A DNA stretch of 40,962 nucleotides from Mycobacterium sp. Root265. Lineage in GTDB: Bacteria > Actinomycetota > Actinomycetes > Mycobacteriales > Mycobacteriaceae. The position numbers and the translations under genes were made by a program. Under the pieces are notes generated by a model that was not told the DNA's origin, ran no database searches, and worked only from the letters and a program-made list of their open reading frames with translations. Location: NCBI RefSeq assembly GCF_001428895.1, contig NZ_LMJA01000017.1, positions 1 to 40,962 on the forward strand. The letters are read 5' to 3'. Shown piece after piece: positions 1 to 7,004 of this stretch. Within the stretch, counting starts at the first letter, position 1. Every line of letters begins with the position of its first letter.

Positions 1-197
1 ACGGTGCCGCGCCGCGACAGCGGGACCAACGCCAGGGTGTCGCTGTCACAGGCCGGGTTGGGGCAGTTGTTCTCCCGCGGCGGGAACACATAGGTCGCAC
101 ACGCGGTGCATTTGCCGCCGATCAGATGGGTGTCACCGTCGTCATCGGTGGCGAACCACCCTCCGAACGCGGGCTCTGTGTGGAAGTCGACTTTCAT
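1..197 (-). CDS. Zinc-ribbon/OB-fold (DUF35-type) protein, 3' end outside window
   Basis: Only the first 65 codons lie in the window; the gene runs off the left edge. The reading starts at ATG 197-195 and overlaps the thioesterase stop by 4 bases (ATGA), so the two are translationally coupled. Four cysteines (C30, C33, C45, C50) form a CxxC...CxxxxC zinc ribbon, preceded by a short N-terminal segment with FGGWFATDDDG. This is the usual head of DUF35 proteins, which carry an OB-fold after the ribbon. Family members sit beside thiolase-like or lipid-transfer-like (Ltp) proteins and often bind them, for example the ChsH2/Ltp2 aldolase of steroid side-chain removal. I infer that a thiolase/Ltp gene follows just beyond position 1. 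The OB-fold itself cannot be seen here. Confidence 0.8.
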   Translation of the reverse strand, partial: MKVDFHTEPAFGGWFATDDDGDTHLIGGKCTACATYVFPPRENNCPNPACDSDTLALVPLSRRGT

Positions 198-805
198 GAT
201 TTCGCTTTCGGTCTGATGAAGGTGCCTTCTGCTTGCACGGTCACAACGCCGTTCGTATCCGTGATACGGCCTACAGCAATCGTTTTCGAATCGGTCTCGC
301 TTTCGATCCAAGCCTCGACCCGAATCGTGCCGAGACGAGTAGGGGCGACGTAGCGCAGATTCAGCGTGCCGGTGAAGGCGGGCTTTCCTGGGCGGTGTGC
401 GGTTGCCCCGAGAACATGGTCCAGTATGAGTGCGCATACCCCGCCGTGAACGTGGCCGGGCGGGCCTTCATAAGGAGCGCGGAGCGTCAAATCCGCTGAT
501 GTACAGCCATTTTCGCCATGAACGACGTTCAGCGGGGGTGCGATGGCATTTCGCATCCCTATCGCCACATTGCCCCAGGTGAGAATGCCGCCCTCGGTGG
601 TGGTGCGCACTCCGAAGGGTTCGGGATCCAGACGTGAACTCAACAGTGCCGCGGCTTGTTCGATCAGGGCGTGCGCTTGTGTTACATCGTCGTCGGCAGC
701 CTCGCTGCGGATCACGACGTCAATGAGGGCCCGCAGTGACTGGGTGAGCGGACCGTAGAGTCCGTCCGCATGCCGAGCCTGCTCGGCGCTGATCGGCGTG
801 CTCAC
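194..805 (-). CDS. PaaI-family hotdog thioesterase
   Basis: This 203-residue protein starts at GTG 805 and overlaps the preceding KSTD stop by 4 bases (GTGA). The hotdog core fills the second half: GHVHGG at residues 117-122, followed by CALILDHVLG with a candidate catalytic Asp at D129, then two strands containing TLNLRYVAPT. This matches acyl-CoA thioesterases of the PaaI/4HBT superfamily. The first 65 residues look like a helical extension, common in actinobacterial members. Co-translation with a steroid dehydrogenase and a DUF35 protein suggests it releases CoA from a steroid or ring-fragment thioester, perhaps as a relief valve. That role is inference; the fold is well supported. Confidence 0.85.
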   Translation of the reverse strand: MSTPISAEQARHADGLYGPLTQSLRALIDVVIRSEAADDDVTQAHALIEQAAALLSSRLDPEPFGVRTTTEGGILTWGNVAIGMRNAIAPPLNVVHGENGCTSADLTLRAPYEGPPGHVHGGVCALILDHVLGATAHRPGKPAFTGTLNLRYVAPTRLGTIRVEAWIESETDSKTIAVGRITDTNGVVTVQAEGTFIRPKAKS

Positions 806-2349
806 CCGGCGGAGTCCGTGCCGGCCATGTGTCGTGCTGCCAAGTGGCTGAACAGCATGGAGGCACCGATGGGGTTGCCGCCACCTGGGTAGGTCTCACC
901 CGAGACCGCTGCCATGGTGTTGCCCGCCGCATAGAGGCCAGGAATCGGTGTCCCCTCTGCGCTCAGCACGCGGGCGTGTGCGTCAGTGCGAAGCCCGCCT
1001 TTGGTCCCGAGGTCGGAAAGGCCGAATGCGGCAGCATGATAGGGCGGTTGGTCGATCGGGACCAGGGGTGACTCGCCACTCGTGAAAGCCCGGTCATAAG
1101 CTTCGCCGCCGCGGTTGAAATCGTCGTCGACTCCGGTTGCGGCCAGCTTGTTGTACCGCTGCACCGTGGCCTCCAGTTCGGTGGCGGGTACGCCGATGGA
1201 TTCGGCAAGCTCCGCCAAGGTGTCGGCGGAGTGCCATAGGCCTGCTTCGCGGTAGTGCGCGGTGTCGACCATCGACACGTTGGTGGCCTTCACCGGTGGA
1301 ACCTCACCTTCCCGGTCGTCATAGATCATCCAGAACGGCAGGGCGGTCGAGCCGTCGTCGAGTTGGCGTATCACCTCACGGCCAATGCGGTCGTACGGCG
1401 CGGATTCGTTGACGAAACGCTGACCGTTCTGATTGACGAAGATGCCTCCGGTGAACCACAGCGCGAACGCGGATCGTCCATCGGGATGGGTCATCCCAGG
1501 CGACCACCAGGCCTGATCCATCAGGTCGACATCAGCGCCCGCGGCGATTGCGGCCCGGTGCGCGGCGCCGGTGCTGCCGGGACCGCCCATGGTGTCGATC
1601 GCGCTTCCGGGTACGCCGTACTGCGCGCGCATGGTTTCGTTCTGTTCGAAGCCGCCGCTGGCGAGCAGTACCCCGCGACGTGTCCGCACCCGCACCGGGA
1701 TCCCGTTCTGTTGGATAAGCGCGCCGAGGACGTGGCCGTTATCGGTGATCAGCTCCGTCAGTGCTGCGTTGCGCCAGCAGGAGACATCGGGCATTGCGTT
1801 CAGTGCGGCAAGGAATCGGCCGATCAGCGCGCGACCGCCGGTGAGCAGGTCCGGCGCAGCAGTGCCGAGTCGCTCGACGTCCAGCGGTCCTCGCACCAGC
1901 CCGGCGTAGCGGCCCAGTTCGCTGTCGGGCAGCGGCAGCGGGATGATGTGACGGAAGCCGTCGTTGCGGGCGTCGGGCACCGAGCCGTAGTAGTCCGGCC
2001 ACGGCAGCACGGTGAACTCGAATGCGGGATCCTGCTCCAAATACGCGATGAGTGAGGCGCCACCGCGCACATAGGTTTCCTGCAGGGCTCTCGGCGTCCG
2101 GTCGCCGACAACGGCGTGAAAATAGGCGAGTGCGGCATCCATGGTGTCGTCGGTGCCGGCCCGCTCTACGACGGGGTTGCACGGGTACCACATCCCGCCG
2201 CCTCCCGAGTACGCCGTGGTGCCGCCGAACTTGTCGGTGGCTTCGGCGAGAAGTACCGAAAGGCCCTCGCGCCCAGCGGTGTACGCGCCGGTGATACCGC
2301 CTCCGGAACCGGCGACGACTACGTCGACCTCGACATCGAAGTCAGGCAT
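802..2349 (-). CDS. kstD: 3-ketosteroid delta1-dehydrogenase (FAD)
   Basis: This 515-residue flavoprotein would insert the C1-C2 double bond into 3-ketosteroids. It starts at ATG 2349, giving MPDFDVEVDVVVAGSGGG with the FAD Rossmann GxGxxG at once; a longer in-frame reading upstream runs through hsaB and is not used. All KSTD catalytic positions are present with almost the numbering of Rhodococcus KstD1: Y120/Y121, Y319 (in NESAPY), and Y487 with G491 in TYPGGG. The second FAD segment is PGLYAAGN, residues 470-477. The start overlaps the hsaB stop by 8 bases and the end overlaps the thioesterase by 4, so the genes form one coupled operon. The substrate preference within 3-ketosteroids cannot be told. 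A second delta1-type copy lies at 3708-5384. Confidence 0.88.
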   Translation of the reverse strand: MPDFDVEVDVVVAGSGGGITGAYTAGREGLSVLLAEATDKFGGTTAYSGGGGMWYPCNPVVERAGTDDTMDAALAYFHAVVGDRTPRALQETYVRGGASLIAYLEQDPAFEFTVLPWPDYYGSVPDARNDGFRHIIPLPLPDSELGRYAGLVRGPLDVERLGTAAPDLLTGGRALIGRFLAALNAMPDVSCWRNAALTELITDNGHVLGALIQQNGIPVRVRTRRGVLLASGGFEQNETMRAQYGVPGSAIDTMGGPGSTGAAHRAAIAAGADVDLMDQAWWSPGMTHPDGRSAFALWFTGGIFVNQNGQRFVNESAPYDRIGREVIRQLDDGSTALPFWMIYDDREGEVPPVKATNVSMVDTAHYREAGLWHSADTLAELAESIGVPATELEATVQRYNKLAATGVDDDFNRGGEAYDRAFTSGESPLVPIDQPPYHAAAFGLSDLGTKGGLRTDAHARVLSAEGTPIPGLYAAGNTMAAVSGETYPGGGNPIGASMLFSHLAARHMAGTDSAG

Positions 2350-2869
2350 GGGCCGCTCCGTCGAATGCGCCGTACCCGCCGCGGTAGAACAACAGTGGTC
2401 CCCGTTCTTCGTGTGCCCACAGGCCCGACACGCGGGCAACGACGATCGAGTGGTCGCCGGCCCCGTGTTCGAACTCAAGCTCGGCTTCGATCGATGCCAG
2501 CGTCCCGTGCAGTGTTGGGGCACCATTGGCGCCGCGGCGCCATTCGATCCCGGCGAACTTGTCCTCGCCGCGTGTTGCGAATTGTGCGCACACATCGTGC
2601 TGATCAGCGGCGAGGACGTTGACACACAGCGCCCCGACGGCGCGGATCAGCGGCCAGCTCGTCGATGAGTTCGACGGGCAGAAGGAGATGTAGGGCGGAT
2701 CCAGCGACACCGAGGTGACCGATTGACAGGTGAACCCGATCGGACGGGTGTCGTCGTGAGCGGTGACCACGGCGATACCGGTGCAGAAGTGGCCCAGCAC
2801 GCGCCGCATCTCGGGTGCCGCCGGCGTGATCAAGCCACTGCCTCGAGCCGCGGTCAACTCCTCGGTCAT
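2342..2869 (-). CDS. hsaB: HsaB-type flavin reductase, partner of 3-HSA hydroxylase
   Basis: A 175-residue flavin:NAD(P)H reductase of the HpaC/HsaB fold, which supplies reduced flavin to an HsaA-type monooxygenase. The ATG at 2869 follows a strong GGAGG 4-8 bases upstream; a 36-codon longer reading lacks such a site. Matches to mycobacterial HsaB include RRVLGHFCTGIAVVT (22-36), GFTCQS (45-50), SLDPP (55-59), VNVLAADQ, DKFAGIEWR and PLLFYRG near the C-terminus. It is first in a minus-strand operon with kstD, thioesterase and the DUF35 protein. The only HsaA in the window is about 32 kb away, so the two-component enzyme is split across the locus. A general flavin reductase role is possible but less likely. 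Confidence 0.85.
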   Translation of the reverse strand: MTEELTAARGSGLITPAAPEMRRVLGHFCTGIAVVTAHDDTRPIGFTCQSVTSVSLDPPYISFCPSNSSTSWPLIRAVGALCVNVLAADQHDVCAQFATRGEDKFAGIEWRRGANGAPTLHGTLASIEAELEFEHGAGDHSIVVARVSGLWAHEERGPLLFYRGGYGAFDGAAHA

Positions 2870-2980
2870 ACCCCTCCTTCGAAAATGGGACTCGCCGCCA
2901 CCTTCTCGCCTTTCCTTCTCGGTATGCAACGCGTCCTCCCGGTCAGCGGTAGTAGCGCGCTCCCCGGATGTCACCATTGC

Positions 2981-2986
2981 TAGCCT
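2981..2986 (+). promoter_or_regulatory. Candidate -10 element for leaderless padR
   Basis: TAGCCT fits the actinobacterial TANNNT -10 pattern and ends 6 bases before the GTG start at 2993. No ribosome binding site precedes that GTG, so a leaderless transcript is plausible. The divergent hsaB operon starts at 2869, so the 123-base gap must hold both promoters and probably the PadR operator. I could not find a convincing palindrome in it. Confidence 0.4.
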
Positions 2987-2992
2987 TGGCGG

Positions 2993-3688
2993 GTGACGGA
3001 TGAAGCCGCGACTGGATCTGGTGGGTTGAATGTGTCGCCCACCGGGTGGGCGTTGCTCGGGATGCTTTCCGGCGGCGCGGAATTGTCGGGCTACGACATC
3101 AAGAAATGGATCAACTGGGCCATCCGCTTCTTTTACTCGAGTCCGGCCTACAGCCAGATCTATTCAGAGCTGAAGCGACTGGAGAAGCTGGGTCTCTTGA
3201 GCTCGCGGGTCGAAGCCGGAATCCGCAGCCGCCGCATGTACAAGATCACCGATGACGGGCTGGCGGCAGTCTCGCGCTGGGCAAACGAAGATACGGTCGA
3301 ACCTCCGACCCTCAAACACAACCCGATGCTGCGAGTCATGCTCGGACATCTGCTCAATCCGGGCCGGCTCAGAGAAATTCTCATCGCACACGCCGAGTAC
3401 GCCGAGCAATTGCAGCAGGCCGCGGCCGTTGAAGTGCGCTGGACCAGTGAGCAACCGGCTTGGTCGTATGCCAGGCTGGCGTTGAAATGGTCGGAACAGT
3501 ACTACGCCGCCGAACGCGAACTGGCCATGCAGATCATCAAGGACCTGGACGCCGCCGAAGAGACGTTCGGCGAATCCGGTCCCCAGGGCGTTGAGTTTCC
3601 CGTGCGGGAATACTGGTACGAAGTCGAGCGCCGGATCGCCGCCGAGAATGCCGGCGACACGTCCGACGGAGGCGATCCGCCGGACTGA
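2993..3688 (+). CDS. PadR-family transcriptional regulator
   Basis: A 231-residue regulator. The N-terminal winged helix-turn-helix spans about residues 15-95: WALLGMLS, LSGYDIKKWI, a recognition segment with PAYSQIYSELKRLEKLGLL, and a wing with RRMYKITDDGLAAV. The C-terminal half (about 105-200) is helical with aromatic pairs (WSEQYYAAERE), typical of the PadR/Vir C-terminal dimerisation domain. The start is GTG 2993 with no Shine-Dalgarno and a -10-like hexamer just upstream. It is divergent from the hsaB-kstD-thioesterase operon, so it probably represses that operon and itself until a steroid intermediate or its CoA ester binds. Family assignment is firm; target and ligand are inferred from position. 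Confidence 0.88.
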   Translation: MTDEAATGSGGLNVSPTGWALLGMLSGGAELSGYDIKKWINWAIRFFYSSPAYSQIYSELKRLEKLGLLSSRVEAGIRSRRMYKITDDGLAAVSRWANEDTVEPPTLKHNPMLRVMLGHLLNPGRLREILIAHAEYAEQLQQAAAVEVRWTSEQPAWSYARLALKWSEQYYAAERELAMQIIKDLDAAEETFGESGPQGVEFPVREYWYEVERRIAAENAGDTSDGGDPPD

Positions 3689-3707
3689 GCGTATTGCCGG
3701 TGGTGAC

Positions 3708-5384
3708 TCAGACGAGGCGCCCGGCCGCGTGTTGCGCTATGACGTAGCCGAACACCAATCCTTGCCCGATGGTGGCACCGGCACCGGGATAGGTCTTCCC
3801 AAACGTGTTCGCAGAGACGTTGCCGAGTGCGTACAGACCGTTGATCGTGGATCCGTCTTCTTTCAGTACCCGACCTCGGGTATCGGCGCGCACACCACCG
3901 CAGGTGCCCAGGTCGCTCAAGACCACCTTGACCGCGTAGAACGGTCCGGAGTTCAGTGGACGCAGGTTGGGATTCGGGGCGACGGTCGGATCGCCGTAGT
4001 AACGGTCATAGGCGCTGGCGCCTCGGTGGAAGTCGGAGTCGACGCCGGCATCCGCCAAGCCGTTGAAGCGGTCCATCGTGGCGGTGAAAGTCGCCGCCTC
4101 AATGCCGATCTGGGCGGCGAGGGACCCGAGATCGTCACTGCGGTGGGCTATCCCGGCGTCATACCAAGCCTGGGGGATCGGCATGCGTGGGAAGAGTTCG
4201 GCGGCAAGTAGATAGCTGTTCCGGTACCGCTGGTCGAAGATCATCCACATCTCCTCCACCGGCACGCCCGACTGCTCGCGACGCAACAGTTCCTGGCCGA
4301 AGGACATGTAGTCCGTTGCCTCATTGATGAAGCGTTCACCGTTCTGATCGACGAGTAGGCACCCCGGCAGCGAGCGTTCGGCGAGCATGACCGTGGATTC
4401 GCCACCGGGTAGCGGGGCAAAGGCGGGGAACCACCACGCCTGATCCATCAGTGCGGTGTCGGCGCCCAGGTCCTGAGCCAGGCGGATACCGTCGCCGGTG
4501 TTGCCTTCAGCGCCCAGGCTGGCGTTGTCTCCCAAGCGTTCCGACTGGAACTTGTGCCGCCAACTCATCAGGTGATCGAAACCGCCGGTGGCGAGCACGA
4601 CACCGCGGCGCGCGGTCACCGTCACTCTGGTGCCGTTCCGGCCTACGACCGCACCGGTCACCCGATCGCCATCTTCGACCAGTTCCAGGAGAGGTGTATC
4701 GGTCCAGATCGGGATGCCCGCCTGGACGACGCCGGCGAACATACCCGCGGCCAGTGCCTGGCCGCCGGCAGCGTAGCGACGACGCAGCGCCAGACCACCG
4801 ATGCCCTGCGCGGCGCGCAGCAGGATGCGCGGCCACGATTTGCGGGGAGTGCGTGCCATCAGGTTCAACCAGCGGTAGTCGGCACCGGTGACCGGCATCG
4901 GAAACGAAGACTTCATCACACCGGGGCGGAGGCGGGCCAATTCAGTCCCGAGCTTCGCGGTGTTGAATGGCCGGCACTCGCAGGTGCGCCCTACGGCACT
5001 GCCGCCGGGTTGCTCCGGGTGGTAATCCGAATAGCCCTTGGCCCACTGAAATTTCATCGGGGTGGTACGCCGCAGCATGTCGATGGTGGCCGAGCCGAAA
5101 TCCACAAACGCGTCTACGCGGTCCAGTGCAGCGTCCTGGCCCACCAGGGTTTTCAGGTAGGTCCGCCCCTTGTCCACGCTGTCCGAAGATCCGCTCTCGG
5201 TGAGGACAGGATTTCCCGGCATCCAGAACGCGCCACCGGAACGAGCGGTCGAACCTCCCACATAGGCAGTCTTCTCCACAATCAGGGTGGACAACCCCAA
5301 CTCGTGTGCGGCGAGCGCCGCGGCCATTCCGGTACCTGAACCGACGACGAGAAGATCGACGGTGATGTTCTGCAGATCAGTCAC
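3708..5384 (-). CDS. kstD: 3-ketosteroid delta1-dehydrogenase, second copy
   Basis: A 558-residue FAD enzyme, close in length to M. tuberculosis KstD. The Rossmann motif VVGSGTGMAAALAA is at 13-26. Catalytic positions are visible: Y118/Y121 in GYSDYHPEQPGG, Y359 in NEATDY, and Y532 with G536 in TYPGAG. Two long stretches shared with mycobacterial KstD, TPMKFQWAKGYSDYHPE and the ASAYDRYYGDP region, make this the more canonical delta1-KSTD of the window. The start is GTG 5384 without an obvious ribosome site. It is divergent from kshA, and the 132-base gap holds a KstR-like site. KstD and KshA act together to open ring B, so joint control from this gap makes sense. It converges with padR at 3688. 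Confidence 0.92.
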   Translation of the reverse strand: MTDLQNITVDLLVVGSGTGMAAALAAHELGLSTLIVEKTAYVGGSTARSGGAFWMPGNPVLTESGSSDSVDKGRTYLKTLVGQDAALDRVDAFVDFGSATIDMLRRTTPMKFQWAKGYSDYHPEQPGGSAVGRTCECRPFNTAKLGTELARLRPGVMKSSFPMPVTGADYRWLNLMARTPRKSWPRILLRAAQGIGGLALRRRYAAGGQALAAGMFAGVVQAGIPIWTDTPLLELVEDGDRVTGAVVGRNGTRVTVTARRGVVLATGGFDHLMSWRHKFQSERLGDNASLGAEGNTGDGIRLAQDLGADTALMDQAWWFPAFAPLPGGESTVMLAERSLPGCLLVDQNGERFINEATDYMSFGQELLRREQSGVPVEEMWMIFDQRYRNSYLLAAELFPRMPIPQAWYDAGIAHRSDDLGSLAAQIGIEAATFTATMDRFNGLADAGVDSDFHRGASAYDRYYGDPTVAPNPNLRPLNSGPFYAVKVVLSDLGTCGGVRADTRGRVLKEDGSTINGLYALGNVSANTFGKTYPGAGATIGQGLVFGYVIAQHAAGRLV

Positions 5385-5472
5385 CCGACGATTCTGGGAT
5401 CGGCTCAGCGGATTTCGATCACCGATGCCCGGTCAGTGGAACGCCTCACCTATCAGCTGGGAGTGCCGGTGC

Positions 5473-5486
5473 TAGAACGGGTTGAT
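5473..5486. promoter_or_regulatory. KstR-like operator between kstD and kshA
   Basis: The bases TAGAACGGGTTGAT match the published KstR consensus TnnAACnnGTTnnA at seven of eight fixed positions; the last base is T instead of A. The site lies 30 bases upstream of the kshA start and 88 bases from the kstD start. KstR is the TetR-type repressor of mycobacterial and rhodococcal cholesterol genes, relieved by a steroid-CoA ester. I found no second good copy in the other gaps. Confidence 0.55.
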
Positions 5487-5516
5487 CCCTGGAAGCAATC
5501 AAGAGCGAGGTTGACC

Positions 5517-6674
5517 ATGACATCGTTGCAGCCCGACGGTGCCGGAGACGTTCGTCAGATCGAGGCGCAGTCGGCACCCACGAGGTTCGCCCGTGGTTGG
5601 CACTGCCTGGGTCTCACCCGCGATCTCGGCGACGGAAAACCGCATGCCATCAACGCGTTCGGCGGCAAGTTGGTGGTCTTCCGCGGTGAAGACGGCGCGA
5701 TCAACGTTCTTGACGCCTACTGCCGGCACATGGGTGGTGACCTTTCCGACGGTGAGGTCAAGGGCAGCGAGATCGCCTGCCCGTTCCACGACTGGCGCTG
5801 GGGCGGCGATGGCCGTTGCAAGCAGATCCCCTACAGCCGCCGGGTGCCCAAGCTCGCGCGCACCGCGACCTGGCCGGCCATGGAGCAGGACGGCATGCTC
5901 TTCGTCTGGAATGACCCCGAGAAGAAGCCCCCGCCCGCCGATGTGACCATCCCGCGCATCGAAGGGGTCGGTGGCGATGGATGGACCGACTGGCACTGGT
6001 ACACCACGATCGTCGACACGAACTGCCGCGAGATCATAGACAACGTCGTGGACATGGCGCACTTCTTCTACATCCATGGCGGCTTGCCGACCGGGTTCAA
6101 GAACATCTTCGAGGGGCACACCGCCACGCAGTACTACGAGAGTGTCGGCCGGCCCGACCTTGGCTCCGGCGAGGGCGCCAAGATCTCCGGCACCACCTCG
6201 GTGGCCTCCTACCACGGCCCGTCTTTCATGATCGATGACCTCACGTACCACTATGAGCACGGCGATCAGCGCACGGTGCTGCTGAACTGTCACTACCCGA
6301 TCGACGCGAATTCGTTTGTGCTGCAGTACGGAATCACTGTCGAGAAATCTGAGGACGTGCCCGAGGATGTCGCGGTGCAGATGGGTATCGCGTTGGGCGA
6401 CTTCGTGAAGATGGGCTTCGAACAGGACGTGCACATCTGGCGGCGGAAGGCACGCATCGACAATCCGCTACTCTGCGAAGAAGATGGCCCCGTCTACCAG
6501 CTGCGTCGTTGGTACGAGCAATTCTACGTCGACGTTGCCGATGTGACGCCGGACATGGTGGACCGCTTCGAATTCGAAATCGACACCACCCGCCCACGTG
6601 AGGCCTGGATGAAAGAGGTCGAGGCCAACCTTGCCGCCAACCGGCTGCCGAGGCTGGTGGGTGTGACCAAGTGA
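5517..6674 (+). CDS. kshA: 3-ketosteroid 9alpha-hydroxylase, Rieske oxygenase subunit
   Basis: A 385-residue Rieske non-haem iron oxygenase that 9alpha-hydroxylates 3-ketosteroids; together with delta1-dehydrogenation this makes ring B collapse to 3-HSA. The [2Fe-2S] ligands are C69, H71, C88 and H91 (CRHMGGDL...CPFHDW). The mononuclear iron ligands are H182, H187 and D304, with D179 as the bridging Asp in NVVDMAHFFYIH. Length and spacing match mycobacterial KshA. ATG 5517 is chosen because a GAGG precedes it by 7 bases and the conserved domain starts soon after; an upstream in-frame ATG at 5436 would swallow the KstR-like site. Electrons probably come from KshB at 36204-37265, 30 kb away. 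The next gene overlaps by 4 bases. Confidence 0.93.
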   Translation: MTSLQPDGAGDVRQIEAQSAPTRFARGWHCLGLTRDLGDGKPHAINAFGGKLVVFRGEDGAINVLDAYCRHMGGDLSDGEVKGSEIACPFHDWRWGGDGRCKQIPYSRRVPKLARTATWPAMEQDGMLFVWNDPEKKPPPADVTIPRIEGVGGDGWTDWHWYTTIVDTNCREIIDNVVDMAHFFYIHGGLPTGFKNIFEGHTATQYYESVGRPDLGSGEGAKISGTTSVASYHGPSFMIDDLTYHYEHGDQRTVLLNCHYPIDANSFVLQYGITVEKSEDVPEDVAVQMGIALGDFVKMGFEQDVHIWRRKARIDNPLLCEEDGPVYQLRRWYEQFYVDVADVTPDMVDRFEFEIDTTRPREAWMKEVEANLAANRLPRLVGVTK

Positions 6675-6949
6675 GTGTCCGCCCGGACAACCGGCTGCGC
6701 GACGCACCGATGACGCCGGTCACCTGCGGGTCTTGTGGGGCTCGGGTGCACGCCCGCAAGAGCAGCTGGGAGCAGACCAGCGTGCAGTGGGATGCGGACT
6801 CGGTCGCGAGCTGTGCTCGACGCCGCATGTCACCGCACGGAACCGGAGTGACGACGTCGCGGGACGTGCCCGTTTCGCTGTGTCTGGATCTGCGCGATTC
6901 CATCGAGGCTGCGGTGCGCCGCGGCGCATTACCGGTTCTCGACGAGTAA
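6671..6949 (+). CDS. Small four-cysteine protein coupled to kshA
   Basis: This 92-residue protein begins at GTG 6671, overlapping the kshA stop (GTGA), so it is made with the oxygenase. It has four cysteines: C19 and C22 in VTCGSCGARVHARK, then C48 and C71. The segment SSWEQTSVQWDADSVASC is distinctive, and it ends DSIEAAVRRGALPVLDE. The CxxC looks like half of a zinc ribbon or a small iron-sulfur site, but the spacing (2, 25, 22) is not that of a classical plant-type [2Fe-2S] or bacterial 4Fe ferredoxin. I recall similar short proteins after Rieske oxygenases in actinobacteria, sometimes labelled ferredoxin. Function unknown; assembly, electron transfer or stability of KshA are possibilities. 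Confidence 0.7.
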   Translation: MSVRPDNRLRDAPMTPVTCGSCGARVHARKSSWEQTSVQWDADSVASCARRRMSPHGTGVTTSRDVPVSLCLDLRDSIEAAVRRGALPVLDE

Positions 6950-7004
6950 TCCGTTCCCTGCGTGCGAGTTCGGCGCAGCAGCGGTTCCAAACATGGGAGC
7001 AAAG

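Noticed and set aside
1255-2055. Open frame on the plus strand opposite the first kstD
   Set aside because: The minus strand carries all KSTD catalytic residues; the plus translation is low-complexity and unmatched.
2350-2625. N-terminal extension of the first kstD reading
   Set aside because: It lies inside hsaB and adds Ser/Arg-rich sequence before the Rossmann motif; ATG 2349 is the natural start.
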